This document shows positions 15,099 through 22,905 of a stretch of 33,540 bases of DNA, one piece after another. The stretch is from Pseudomonadota bacterium. Lineage in GTDB: Bacteria; Desulfobacterota; Desulfovibrionia; Desulfovibrionales; Desulfovibrionaceae. The DNA lies in NCBI GenBank assembly GCA_023426275.1, contig JAFABC010000202.1, forward strand, positions 1 through 33,540, written 5' to 3'. Under the pieces are notes generated by a model. It did no database searches and was not told the DNA's origin. It saw nothing but the letters and a program-made list of their open reading frames with translations. Within the stretch, counting starts at the first letter, position 1. Every line of letters begins with the position of its first letter. The translations under genes and the position numbers were made by a program.

Positions 15099-15443
15099 CT
15101 ATTTCTTCAGCAGATTGGAGATGTTGCCCTTGGAGCCCAGATTGGACAGGGTCTTGAGGTCGCCAGCGGTGGACAGGGTCAGGTTGCTGGTGGCTTCCAG
15201 ATACCGGGTCTTGAGCTCATCCGGGTACTTCTTGAACTGGTAGAGCACGTTTTTGAGGTCGATCTCGCCGCCGACCTCGGTCTCGAACGGATAGCCGAAC
15301 GGCAACAGCAGCATCTGCACGCCCTGCTGGGCGGGGATGGTCTGCAACAAGGCGACGTCGGTCAGCTTGCCGGCTTCCTCGTCCCATTTGCCGAGGACCG
15401 TTTCGCCATTTATCAGCTTCACCAGGCGGATGTCATAAGCCAT
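15099..15443 (-). CDS. Small LSm-like protein of unknown function
   Basis: The ATG at 15443 with AAGGAG just upstream gives 114 residues, rather than the longer frame from 15476. Residues 5-35 (RLVKLINGETVLGKW, then LTDVALLQTIP) have the strand-turn-strand pattern of an Sm1 motif, where LxxGexvxGxv is typical. QMLLLPFGYPFETEVGGEID with LKNVL could be the Sm2-like half. The last 40 residues are polar with an asparagine/serine/lysine-rich tail. The likeness is to short Sm-like proteins of phage and bacterial genomes and is weak, so RNA binding is a guess. It is isolated by a gap on one side and a terminator on the other. Confidence 0.75.
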   Translation of the reverse strand: MAYDIRLVKLINGETVLGKWDEEAGKLTDVALLQTIPAQQGVQMLLLPFGYPFETEVGGEIDLKNVLYQFKKYPDELKTRYLEATSNLTLSTAGDLKTLSNLGSKGNISNLLKK

Positions 15444-15497
15444 GAAAGAGTCTCCTTCGGGATTGGCGGCCCGCACGGCCGCGCCTTGAGCTAGATA

Positions 15498-15516
15498 CCG
15501 GATCGCCCCGTGTCAA
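15498..15516 (-). promoter_or_regulatory. Possible promoter of the LSm-like gene
   Basis: The minus strand carries a perfect TTGACA (plus-strand TGTCAA, 15511-15516) and then TATCTA (plus-strand TAGATA, 15492-15497) only 13 bases later. The spacing is shorter than the usual 16-18, so only the -35 element is convincing. It lies in the 82-base gap after the gmd stop. Confidence 0.3.
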
Positions 15517-15525
15517 GGGCGGACC

Positions 15526-16617
15526 TTATTCGTTATAGTCGAACACCCGGAATCCCTGCTGCTTGCACAGGGAATCGCGTTCGGCCTCGCGCAGGTCGGT
15601 GCGCACCATTTCGGAAACCATCTCCTCGATGGTGGTGTGCGGCTGCCAGCCCAGGCGCTCCCGGGCCTTGCTCGGATCGCCGAGCAGGGTTTCCACCTCG
15701 GTCGGCCGGAAATAGCGCGGATCGACGGCCACCAGACATTTGCCGGTGTCGGTGTCGATGCCTTTTTCCTGCTCGCCCTCGCCTTCAAAGGCCAGCCGGA
15801 TGCCGAGTTCGGCAGCGGTCATGGTCACGAAATCGCGCACGGAATACTGTCGGCCCGTGGCGATGACGAAATCCTCGGGCGCGTCCTGCTGGAGCATGAG
15901 CCACTGCATTTCCACGTAATCCCTGGCATGCCCCCAGTCGCGAAGAGCCGAGAGATTGCCGAGATACAGGCAGTCCTGCAGACCGAGCTTGATGCGGGCC
16001 ATGGCCCGGGTGATCTTGCGCGTGACGAACGTCTCGCCGCGCAGCGGGGATTCGTGGTTAAAAAGAATGCCGTTGCAGGCATACATATCGTAGGCCTCGC
16101 GGTAGTTCACCGTGATCCAGTAGGCGTACAGCTTGGCCACGGCATACGGGCTTCGCGGGTAGAACGGCGTTTTTTCGGTCTGCGGCACTTCCGCGACCTT
16201 GCCGAAAAGCTCCGAGGTCGAGGCCTGGTAGAACCGGGTCTGCTTTTCCAGTCCCAGAATGCGGATGGCTTCGAGCAGGCGCAAGGTGCCAAGAGCATCC
16301 ACGTCGGCGGTGTACTCCGGGGACTCGAACGACACCTTGACGTGGCTCTGGGCGGCCAGATTGTAGACCTCGTCCGGCTTGACCTCCTGCATGACGCGAA
16401 TGAGGTTGGTGGCGTCCGACAAGTCGCCATAATGCAGGATGAACTTGCGGCCGGTGTCGTGGGGGTCCCGGTAGAGATGATCGATGCGCTGGGTGTTGAA
16501 CAGCGAGGCCCGACGTTTGATGCCGTGGACCTCGTAGCCCTTGTGCAGCAGCAGTTCGGCCAGATAGGCGCCGTCCTGACCGGTGATGCCGGTAATCAGC
16601 GCGACTTTGCTCTTCAT
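15526..16617 (-). CDS. gmd: GDP-mannose 4,6-dehydratase
   Basis: The 363-residue protein has the usual Gmd length. It converts GDP-D-mannose to GDP-4-keto-6-deoxy-D-mannose, the precursor of GDP-fucose, GDP-rhamnose and related sugars. The NADP-binding loop TGITGQDGAYLAE is at residues 9-21. The catalytic set is Thr134 and Glu136 in ASTSELFGK with Tyr158 and Lys162 in YAVAK. NHESPLRGETFVTRKI and LRDWGHARDYVE are strong Gmd signatures. The ATG overlaps the upstream paralogue's stop by four bases, so the pair is probably co-translated. It feeds the polysaccharide genes further along the same strand side. Confidence 0.95.
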   Translation of the reverse strand: MKSKVALITGITGQDGAYLAELLLHKGYEVHGIKRRASLFNTQRIDHLYRDPHDTGRKFILHYGDLSDATNLIRVMQEVKPDEVYNLAAQSHVKVSFESPEYTADVDALGTLRLLEAIRILGLEKQTRFYQASTSELFGKVAEVPQTEKTPFYPRSPYAVAKLYAYWITVNYREAYDMYACNGILFNHESPLRGETFVTRKITRAMARIKLGLQDCLYLGNLSALRDWGHARDYVEMQWLMLQQDAPEDFVIATGRQYSVRDFVTMTAAELGIRLAFEGEGEQEKGIDTDTGKCLVAVDPRYFRPTEVETLLGDPSKARERLGWQPHTTIEEMVSEMVRTDLREAERDSLCKQQGFRVFDYNE

Positions 16618-17594
16618 GAGACAATGTTCTCCCGTGGAGGTTGGCCGAGTTCGTGGGCGACCATGGTTCTGGCCACCTCGGCCGGATGCAGGTTCGCCTT
16701 CCAGCCCAGACGGCTGGCAGCCCTGGCCGGATTGGCCCGGCTGACGGCGATGTCGGCCGGGCGAAAAAGCGTCTGGTCCACATCGACATGCGCCCGCCAG
16801 TCGAGACCGGCGGCGGCAAAGGCCTCGGCCGTGAATTCGCGCAAGGTGATGGTGGAACCCGTGGCGATGACGAAATCCTCGGGCGCGTCGCATTGCAGCA
16901 TGGCCCACATGGCTTCCACGTATTCCGGTGCGTAGCCCCAGTCCCGGGCCACTTCGATATTGCCCAGGCGCAACCGCTCCTTCGATCCCTTGGCGATGCG
17001 GCAGACGGCGGACACGATCTTGCGGGTCACGAACCGCGCCGGGCGCAACGGCGACTCATGGTTGAACAAAATGCCGTTGCAGGCATAGAGATTGTAAGCC
17101 TCGCGGTAGTTGACCACCTCGAAATGGGCGGCCGCCTTGGCCACGGCGTAGGGGCTTCGGGGAGCAAAGGGCGTTTCCTCGGTGGCCGGCTCGCCCCGGG
17201 TGTCGCCGAAACAGTCGCTGGACGAGGCGTTGTACAGGCGCACCGGCGCGCCCAGAAAGCGCACGGCTTCAAGCAGGTTGAGCGTGCCGACGCCGATGGA
17301 CAGAAAGGTTTCCACCGGCTGTTCAAAGGACAGCCCGACCGAGGATTGGCCGGCCAGATGGTAGATTTCATCGGGCGCGACCTTGGTCAGCACCGTCAGG
17401 ACGCTGCGGAAATCCGTCAGCGTGACCGAATGCAGCGACACCTGCTCCCGAACGCCCAGGGCGACCAGATTGCCGAACGAGGACATCTGGGCGTCGCGCG
17501 AGGTGCCGGCCACCTGATAGCCTTTTTGCAGCAGCAAGCGGGCCAGATAGGCTCCGTCCTGGCCGGAGACTCCGAAAATAAGCGCTTTTTTCAT
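16614..17594 (-). CDS. Gmd-like SDR epimerase/dehydratase (paralogue of the next gene)
   Basis: The 326-residue extended SDR has nucleotide loop GVSGQDGAYLARLL (8-21), YAVAK with Tyr149 and Lys153, and NHESPLRPARFVTRKIV, all shared with the adjacent gmd. The catalytic segment reads ASSSDCFGD, so Thr is Ser125 and the general-base Glu is Asp127. It is about 37 residues shorter and lacks the RR-S-NT-RI loop of true Gmd after strand 2. It may be a second dehydratase with altered rate, or act on the 4-keto product like the GDP-deoxyhexose reductases that often pair with Gmd; the sequence favours the Gmd side of the family. Shine-Dalgarno upstream of the ATG is poor. The 42-base gap to zur shows no terminator. 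Confidence 0.85.
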   Translation of the reverse strand: MKKALIFGVSGQDGAYLARLLLQKGYQVAGTSRDAQMSSFGNLVALGVREQVSLHSVTLTDFRSVLTVLTKVAPDEIYHLAGQSSVGLSFEQPVETFLSIGVGTLNLLEAVRFLGAPVRLYNASSSDCFGDTRGEPATEETPFAPRSPYAVAKAAAHFEVVNYREAYNLYACNGILFNHESPLRPARFVTRKIVSAVCRIAKGSKERLRLGNIEVARDWGYAPEYVEAMWAMLQCDAPEDFVIATGSTITLREFTAEAFAAAGLDWRAHVDVDQTLFRPADIAVSRANPARAASRLGWKANLHPAEVARTMVAHELGQPPRENIVS

Positions 17595-17636
17595 GCGGAT
17601 GGTGTCCGGGGAGGCATGGTTATTGAAGGCGAAAGG

Positions 17637-18134
17637 CTAAATTTTTCCCGGCCCGGCGTCAACAACCGCTTCCGGGTCCTCCGGCCGCCCTTCCCGGCGC
17701 GCCCGGGCGCGGCAGGCGGCGCAGATGCCGTCGATGCGCACCTCCACCCCGACCACTTCCATGGAAAGCGAACGGCCGAGCGCCTCCACATCGACGAGCT
17801 GACCGGTGGTCGGCAGGCATTCCATGCGGCCGCAGCGCACGCAGTAGGCATGGCCGTGGGCGCGGCCGGAAAAACGAGGGCCAGGGCAATACCGGAAGGC
17901 CCGGTCGCCGCAGCTGTGGCGGTTGGCCAGACCATGTTCCACGAAAAGATCGAGGATACGGTACAGCGTCACCTTGTTGACCGGCATTTCCGCGCGCACG
18001 GCCCGCAACAGGTCGGCCGCGGGAAAAGCCCTGTCCTCGCGAAAAAGCGCCCGGCCGACCGCCAGCCGGGCCGCGGTCGGTTCGACGCCGGCCCGCGCCA
18101 GCGTCTCGGCCAGGTCATCGGGAATCCGTGTCAT
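17637..18134 (-). CDS. zur: Fur-family zinc regulator, probably Zur
   Basis: The 165-residue Fur-family protein has a winged helix (about 1-85, recognition helix near PVNKVTLYRILDLF) and a C-terminal metal/dimer domain. Structural-zinc cysteines are Cys98/Cys101 in CVRCG and Cys138/Cys141 in CAAC. RAHGHAYC supplies candidate histidine ligands. Fur-type regulators bind DNA with metal and release it on starvation. It is the last gene of the znuACB operon (36 bases after znuB, with GGGGAG upstream of its ATG), which points to Zur rather than Fur. It should be autoregulated through the operator before znuA. Confidence 0.9.
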   Translation of the reverse strand: MTRIPDDLAETLARAGVEPTAARLAVGRALFREDRAFPAADLLRAVRAEMPVNKVTLYRILDLFVEHGLANRHSCGDRAFRYCPGPRFSGRAHGHAYCVRCGRMECLPTTGQLVDVEALGRSLSMEVVGVEVRIDGICAACRARARREGRPEDPEAVVDAGPGKI

Positions 18135-18170
18135 ATCCGTAGCTCCCCTGCCCCGCTTCCCAAAGAGTAA

Positions 18171-18992
18171 TCACTTTTCCGAAAGACGGGGGCGCAGCAG
18201 CCGGGCGGGCAGCAGGGAGAGGAAATAGGTCGTGGCGGCCACGGCGATGATGGCCGCGCCCGACGTCAGGTTGCAGCCGTAGGCCAGCGCCAGTCCGGCC
18301 AGACAGAAAACAACGTTGAGCCCGCAGGCGTACAGCATGGCCCGGCCCAGGGAGGGAGCCCGGCGCATGGCCAGACTCGGGGCCACGGACAGCAGGGCGA
18401 TGATGAGAATGAGCCCGGCCACGCGGATGAGCAGCACCACCGTGACGGCGGCCATGGCCGTCAGCAGGTAATGCAGAAAGGTGACCGGCGCCCCGCGCAC
18501 GGCGGCGAATTCGCGGTCAAAGGCCATGGCCACGAAGCCGTTGTAGTGCCGCAGGGTCATGCCCACGAGGACCACGGACAGCCCGGCCAGGGCGTAAAGG
18601 TCGCTGACCGGTACGGTGATGATGCTGCCGAACAGATAGCTCATGAGATCGGGTTTGTAGCCCGGCGTCAGGTCGAGCAGGATGATGCCGAAGGCCATGC
18701 CGGCGGCCCAGAGCACGCCGATGACCGTGTCCGTATCCTCGATGCGGCGCAAGGTCAGCGCGGCCATGCACAAGGCCGTGGCCACGGTGAAGGCCACGGC
18801 GGTCGGCAGCACGGGCAGGGCCAGAAAATAGGCCAGCCCCACCCCGCCATAGGCGGCATGGGCCGCGCCGCCGGCCAGAAACACCATGCGGTTGGCAACG
18901 ACCAGCGTTCCCATCACCCCGCAGCACAGCGCGGCCAGCAGCGCGGCGATCAGGGCGTGCTGCATAAACGGCAGGGCCAGATCCTCAATCAT
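18171..18992 (-). CDS. znuB: Zinc ABC transporter permease
   Basis: The 273-residue protein has about eight hydrophobic segments typical of the ABC-3 permease family. The ATG at 18992 has GGAG six bases upstream and lies in an ATGA overlap with znuC; longer starts would lie inside znuC. FLAGGAAHAAYGGVGLAYFL is the conserved early loop and helix, and RVAGLILIIALLSVAPSLAM near residues 185-205 corresponds to the ATPase-coupling region. It moves zinc, delivered by ZnuA, across the inner membrane. Manganese specificity cannot be excluded from this protein alone, but ZnuA and Zur neighbours favour zinc. Confidence 0.92.
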   Translation of the reverse strand: MIEDLALPFMQHALIAALLAALCCGVMGTLVVANRMVFLAGGAAHAAYGGVGLAYFLALPVLPTAVAFTVATALCMAALTLRRIEDTDTVIGVLWAAGMAFGIILLDLTPGYKPDLMSYLFGSIITVPVSDLYALAGLSVVLVGMTLRHYNGFVAMAFDREFAAVRGAPVTFLHYLLTAMAAVTVVLLIRVAGLILIIALLSVAPSLAMRRAPSLGRAMLYACGLNVVFCLAGLALAYGCNLTSGAAIIAVAATTYFLSLLPARLLRPRLSEK

Positions 18993-19780
18993 TGGTTCTC
19001 CAACGGGGACAGCCCGGCCAGATCGGGCGGGATGCGGCGTAAAAAAGCGTCCATGGGACACGACTGGCTATGGACGCCGTAAAGCAGATCGACCATTTCC
19101 TTGGTCAGGCGCGGCTCGGGGGCGTAAAGCAACTGGCCGTTGACGCAGGCCACGGCCGTGACCCCGGCGGCCAGGATGCTCATGTCGTGGCTGACCACAA
19201 GCGTGGTCACGCCGTGGCCGATGCGCGAAAGCACTTCGTAGAGGCAGAACTTGCCCTGCGGATCGATGTTGGCCGTGGGCTCGTCGAGAATGAGCAGCTC
19301 CGGATCGGACACCAGGGCCCGGGCAATGAGGGTGCGTTGCTGCTGGCCGCCGGAAAGGTCGCAAAAGCGCTTGTCCTTGTAGGCATACATTTCCACCTGC
19401 CGCAACGCCGCCTCGGCCCGGTCGATTTCCTCCCGGGAATAGCGGAAGCCCCGCCGTCCCGGAGCGAGCAGGCCCATGAGCGTCACCTCGATCACCCGGA
19501 TCGGCAGGTCCTTGCGCGAGGCCGCGCCTTCCAGGCGCTGGGGCACGTAGCCGATGTGGCTGCTGCGCTCCCCGGGCGCCCGGCCAAAGACCCTGACGCT
19601 CCCCGAAGTGGGTTGCAGGATGCCGAGAATGAGCTTGAGCAGCGTGGTCTTGCCGCCGCCATTGGGACCAAGCACGGCCAGGCGGTCGCCCGGGGAGACG
19701 GTCAGACCGACCCGGGACAGGGCCGGCTGACCGTCGTAGGCATAGGTCAGGTCACGAATGTCGATGACCGGTTGGGTCAT
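18989..19780 (-). CDS. znuC: Zinc ABC transporter ATP-binding protein
   Basis: The 263-residue ATPase has Walker A LGPNGGGKTT (about 38-47), Q-loop YVPQR, signature LSGGQQQR (about 144-151), Walker B LLILDEPTANID and switch VVSHD. The C-terminal extension past the core (LYAPEPRLTKEMVDLLYGVH) with CPMDAFLRR is usual for the metal-type ATPases, and GVHSQSCPMD could bind metal. ATGA overlaps join it to znuA before and znuB after, so the three transporter proteins should be made in step. Confidence 0.94.
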   Translation of the reverse strand: MTQPVIDIRDLTYAYDGQPALSRVGLTVSPGDRLAVLGPNGGGKTTLLKLILGILQPTSGSVRVFGRAPGERSSHIGYVPQRLEGAASRKDLPIRVIEVTLMGLLAPGRRGFRYSREEIDRAEAALRQVEMYAYKDKRFCDLSGGQQQRTLIARALVSDPELLILDEPTANIDPQGKFCLYEVLSRIGHGVTTLVVSHDMSILAAGVTAVACVNGQLLYAPEPRLTKEMVDLLYGVHSQSCPMDAFLRRIPPDLAGLSPLENQ

Positions 19781-20712
19781 TTGCCCTCCGCGTGGCTGGT
19801 CATGCCCTGGCGCAATGCCGCGGCCGCCCGTTTCAGATTGGCCGCCCAGTCCCCGGCCAGGGGGTCGAGCGGCGCGACCGTGCCGCCGATGGCCTGGGCA
19901 AGGGTTTTGGCCTGCCGGTCGCTCATCTGCGGCTGCACGAAAATCACCTTGACGCCATCTTCCCGCGCTTCCCGCACAAGGGCGGCCAGAGCCTTGGGAC
20001 CGGGTTCGCGGCCAAGCTGCTCGATGGGAATCTGGGTCAGATCGAAATCCCGGGCAAAATAGCCCCAGGACGGATGGAACACCATGAACCTGCGCTGCGC
20101 CGGCGGCACATCCGCAAAGAGCTTCTCTATATCGGCGTTCAAGGCGTCGCAAGCGGAAGCGAACCGATCATACCCGGTCATGTAGGCGCCGACGTTTTCA
20201 GGATCGGCCTTGGCCAGGGCGTCGCGCATGGAGGAGCCGAGTTCCTTGGCCAGTCGCGGCGAAAGCCAGATGTGGGGATCGGGCTCGCCGGCCTCGTGAT
20301 GATGGCCCTGCTCTTCCCCGGCCTGCGCCGCATGGTGCACATCCTGGCCGTGTTCGTCCGCTTCGTGCTCGTGGGCGACCATGGGCATCTTCTTGATGCC
20401 GGCATCCGTCTCCACGATGGTCATGTCGGGATTCGCCGCCGCGAAACGCGGCAGCCAGGCTTTCTCGAAATCCACGCCAATGGCGAAATAGAGCGCCGCC
20501 TTGCCCAGTGCGGCCAGTTGCTGGGGTTTGGGCTCGTAGGTGTGGGGATCGGCCCCGGCCGGCACCATGACCACCACGTCCACCTTGTCTCCGGCAATCT
20601 GCTTGAGAAACGCCGCCTGGGGCGCAATGCTGACCGCGGCGAGCAGCTTGGCCCGGGCCGGAACGCACAGGGCGAAAAACGCCGCAACCGCCAGCAAGAA
20701 AATACGTTTCAT
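19777..20712 (-). CDS. znuA: Periplasmic zinc-binding protein
   Basis: The 311-residue cluster A-I solute-binding protein starts at 20712 with GGGAGG upstream. A signal peptide covers about residues 1-21 (cut near VPARA). Zinc ligands are visible as the histidine in DPHTYEPKP, the one in DPHIWLSP and the one in FHPSWGYFARDF. Between the first two lies a histidine- and acid-rich loop (from HEHEADEHG to GHHHEAGE, about residues 114-143), the hallmark of zinc-specific family members that gather zinc at low supply. It is the first gene of the operon and carries two inverted repeats in its promoter. Confidence 0.95.
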   Translation of the reverse strand: MKRIFLLAVAAFFALCVPARAKLLAAVSIAPQAAFLKQIAGDKVDVVVMVPAGADPHTYEPKPQQLAALGKAALYFAIGVDFEKAWLPRFAAANPDMTIVETDAGIKKMPMVAHEHEADEHGQDVHHAAQAGEEQGHHHEAGEPDPHIWLSPRLAKELGSSMRDALAKADPENVGAYMTGYDRFASACDALNADIEKLFADVPPAQRRFMVFHPSWGYFARDFDLTQIPIEQLGREPGPKALAALVREAREDGVKVIFVQPQMSDRQAKTLAQAIGGTVAPLDPLAGDWAANLKRAAAALRQGMTSHAEGK

Positions 20713-20725
20713 AAAGCCTCCCTTT

Positions 20726-20742
20726 GGATTCGATTCGAATCC
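20726..20742 (-). promoter_or_regulatory. Inverted repeat in the znuA leader (possible second operator)
   Basis: GGATTCG-ATT-CGAATCC is a perfect 7-3-7 inverted repeat. It lies between the proximal dyad and the znuA Shine-Dalgarno, so it would fall downstream of the predicted transcription start. It shares the 7-3-7 geometry of the other dyad but not its sequence, so another regulator or an RNA hairpin is possible. Confidence 0.45.
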
Positions 20743-20750
20743 GTCCGGCT

Positions 20751-20779
20751 GATGCAACAGAGTTGCATGACAAAGTCAA
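20751..20779 (-). promoter_or_regulatory. znuA promoter
   Basis: On the minus strand, TTGACT (plus 20774-20779, 5/6 match to -35) is followed after 17 bases by TGCATC (plus 20751-20756). The -10 is weak, but its position fits, and the inverted repeat at 20752-20768 covers the spacer and the -10. Confidence 0.5.
20752..20768 (-). promoter_or_regulatory. Probable Zur operator
   Basis: ATGCAAC-AGA-GTTGCAT is a perfect 7-3-7 inverted repeat of 17 bases, of the size bound by Fur-family dimers. It overlaps the predicted -10 and spacer of znuA, and the operon encodes a Fur-family protein. Repression by zinc-loaded Zur is the straightforward reading. Confidence 0.75.
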
Positions 20780-20830
20780 GTCCGTTCGTCAGGAATTTTC
20801 CCGCATGAGCCCGCGCGCGGTCGGCGCGGC

Positions 20831-22018
20831 TCAGGCCGAATCGGCCCCGGCGGAAAAGGACCGGCCCGGAACCAGGGCCGGCAGGGACAGGACGCGCGCG
20901 TAGGCCTCGCGCACGATGCGGGCTGTTTCGTCCCAGGAAAAGCGACCGGCCCGCTCCAGGGCCTGGCGGCGCAACTCCTCGCGCCGGGACGCATCGGCTC
21001 CGACCGTGGCCATGGCCCGGGTCAGGGCCGCGACATCGTGGGGGTCGACCAAAAGGGCCGCGTCGCCGGCCACCTCGGGCAGCGAGGTGGCGTTCGCGCA
21101 TACGACCGCCGCGCCAAGGCTCATGGCTTCGAGCACCGGCAGGCCAAACCCCTCGAACAGCGACGGATACAAAAAAGCGTGGCACGAGGCGTAAAGCCAG
21201 GCCAGCTCCGCGTCGGACACATAGCCCGTAAAAACAAGCCGGTCGGCGATGCCCAGCTCGCGCACCTCCCGGGCAACGTCGTCCATGAGCCAGCCCCGGC
21301 CGCCGGCCAGCACCAGCGGCATGTCCCCGCCCGTCTCGCGCAGCCAGGCGGCGTAGGCCCGAAACAGCCGCAAATGGTTCTTGCGCGGCTCGATGGTGCC
21401 CACGCACAGCCAGAAGCCGTCGGGCTCGATCCCGGCCAGGGCCTTGGGTTTTTCGCGTGGGGAATCGGCATGGAAACGGCTGGCCAGGGGGGCGACCACG
21501 GTCCGCTCCGTCGGATAGTGCGGGAAAACCTTCAAGAAGTGCTTGAGGGAAAAGGCGGAAATGGACACCACGAAATCGGCCAGGGTGGCGGCGCGAAAGA
21601 CGCCGTCGAAACAGCCGGTGCGGTTTTGCTCGGTGGTCCAGGCCGGGTTTTCCAGAAACGACAGGTCGTAGAGCGTATAGACGAGCCGCGCCCGGGACAG
21701 CCCCGCCGGACAGAAAAAATTGTTGGCGTGCACGATATCCGGCGCGCCAAGCCGGGCCTCGAAATCGGGCGGCGGCTGGCGGAAAAACCGCTTTTGCGCC
21801 CAGAAACGGCGAAAAGTCAGCCCCTGGCGAAACCGGGCGCCCGCCGGGCGCAGACAGGCCTTCGGACGTGGCTCCCAGAAAAAATCGCCAAAAGCGGGAT
21901 AGAGCAGATAGTCGCTTTCCGTATCGATCCGGGCCAGGGCGTCGAGCAGGCCGGCGGCGAAATAGCCGCAACCGGCCTTGCCGGCCCCGGTCTGGGACAC
22001 GTCGAAGCCGATTTTCAT
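20831..22018 (-). CDS. Family 4-type glycosyltransferase
   Basis: The 395-residue GT-B enzyme has its start in an ATGA overlap with the upstream GT2 gene. The N-terminal domain begins MKIGFDVSQTGAGKAGCGYF, with a glycine-rich acceptor loop. The C-terminal donor domain holds VGTIEPRKNHLRLFRAYA, VFTGYVSDAELAWLY and the E-x7-E motif in LFEGFGLPVLEAM. GT4 enzymes transfer sugars from GDP- or UDP-donors with retention; mannose or deoxyhexose from GDP-sugars fits the nearby gmd but is not proven. It is the last gene of the wzm-wzt-led operon. Weak GC stems follow but no clear terminator before the znuA promoter. Confidence 0.9.
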   Translation of the reverse strand: MKIGFDVSQTGAGKAGCGYFAAGLLDALARIDTESDYLLYPAFGDFFWEPRPKACLRPAGARFRQGLTFRRFWAQKRFFRQPPPDFEARLGAPDIVHANNFFCPAGLSRARLVYTLYDLSFLENPAWTTEQNRTGCFDGVFRAATLADFVVSISAFSLKHFLKVFPHYPTERTVVAPLASRFHADSPREKPKALAGIEPDGFWLCVGTIEPRKNHLRLFRAYAAWLRETGGDMPLVLAGGRGWLMDDVAREVRELGIADRLVFTGYVSDAELAWLYASCHAFLYPSLFEGFGLPVLEAMSLGAAVVCANATSLPEVAGDAALLVDPHDVAALTRAMATVGADASRREELRRQALERAGRFSWDETARIVREAYARVLSLPALVPGRSFSAGADSA

Positions 22019-22905
22019 AGCTCCGCGCCCGGAGGGACAAGGCCGCGCGTCAGCCAGGAGGCGGCCGTGCGGGCCAGGACCGGTGACACGGCCCTGTTCC
22101 AGCGCAGCGATGCCCAAAGCGCGTTTACGGCCACGGCCGGCGTGAAAAGCGCCCCGCTCTCCCGCAGTTTCCAGGTCTCCCGCACCCGGGCATGGGCGAA
22201 ATTGCACAGCCAGCGGTCCGGCACCCGGCCGAAGGTGGCCAGCATCATGTCGTTGATTTCGGCATGGACCTTCAGCTTGGAGCCCGACGTCTTGGTCTGC
22301 GGATAAAAGCGCGACCCGGCCAGCTTGCGCGGCAGGTAGGAAAAGACCGCCCCTCCCCTGGCCAGCCGCAGCCAGAATTCGTAATCCAGGGTGTACTGCC
22401 AGCGCAGGCTGAGCCCGCCGAACCGCTCCACCACCCGGCGGCGGAAAAAGGCCGCCGGCTGGCAGATGATGCAGCGGCTTTTCAGGCGCTCCAGGTCAAA
22501 CGGCTCGGCCGGATAGGGCTCGATGACGGCATCCTCTTCGTCGATGTGGTCACCGTCGCCATAAACAACATCCACTTCAGGATATTTTTCAAAAACTTCA
22601 AGTACCGCTCGAAAGGTTCCGGGCGTATAGACGTCGTCGGAATTGATCCAGGCGATGATCTCGCCGGAGGTGGCGGCGATGCCCTTGTTGACGGCGTCGG
22701 GCTGGCCCTTGTCGGGCTCGGACCGGTACCGCAGGCGGTCGCCGTAGCCTTCAAGGACCGCCACCGTCTCGTCGGTGCTGCCGCCGTCCATGACCACGTA
22801 TTCGCCGGCCGGCGCGTCCTGGGACAGCACGCTTTCGATGGTGCGGCCGATAAAACGCCCCTGGTTATAGGACGGCGTGACGGCGCTCAGGCTAGGCAGG
22901 GTCAT
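22015..22905 (-). CDS. Family 2 glycosyltransferase
   Basis: The 296-residue GT-A enzyme starts at the ATG at 22905, which has GAGG at the right distance; its first 14 bases overlap the upstream fusion gene. Opening strand SAVTPSYNQGRFIGRTIESV, then VVMDGGSTDET, and metal-binding INSDDVYTPG (about residue 83). QYTLDYEFWLRLA is the usual catalytic-base region in the C-terminal half. The donor sugar cannot be told. Similar sequence occurs as the C-terminal half of the GT4-GT2 fusion at 27937, so the two may be related by duplication. Confidence 0.91.
   Translation of the reverse strand: MTLPSLSAVTPSYNQGRFIGRTIESVLSQDAPAGEYVVMDGGSTDETVAVLEGYGDRLRYRSEPDKGQPDAVNKGIAATSGEIIAWINSDDVYTPGTFRAVLEVFEKYPEVDVVYGDGDHIDEEDAVIEPYPAEPFDLERLKSRCIICQPAAFFRRRVVERFGGLSLRWQYTLDYEFWLRLARGGAVFSYLPRKLAGSRFYPQTKTSGSKLKVHAEINDMMLATFGRVPDRWLCNFAHARVRETWKLRESGALFTPAVAVNALWASLRWNRAVSPVLARTAASWLTRGLVPPGAEL

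Noticed and set aside
9594..15157. Very long open frames on the plus strand opposite the M16 peptidase and radical SAM genes (each more than 900 codons).
   Set aside because: Their translations have no recognisable domains and odd Gly/Arg/Gln-rich composition, while the minus strand has full protein families with good ribosome-binding sites. They are antisense shadows of GC-rich coding DNA.
20811..20829. GC-rich stem after the GT4 stop as a terminator of the polysaccharide operon.
   Set aside because: Only 6 bp with a 7-base loop and no T-run; common by chance in such GC-rich DNA.
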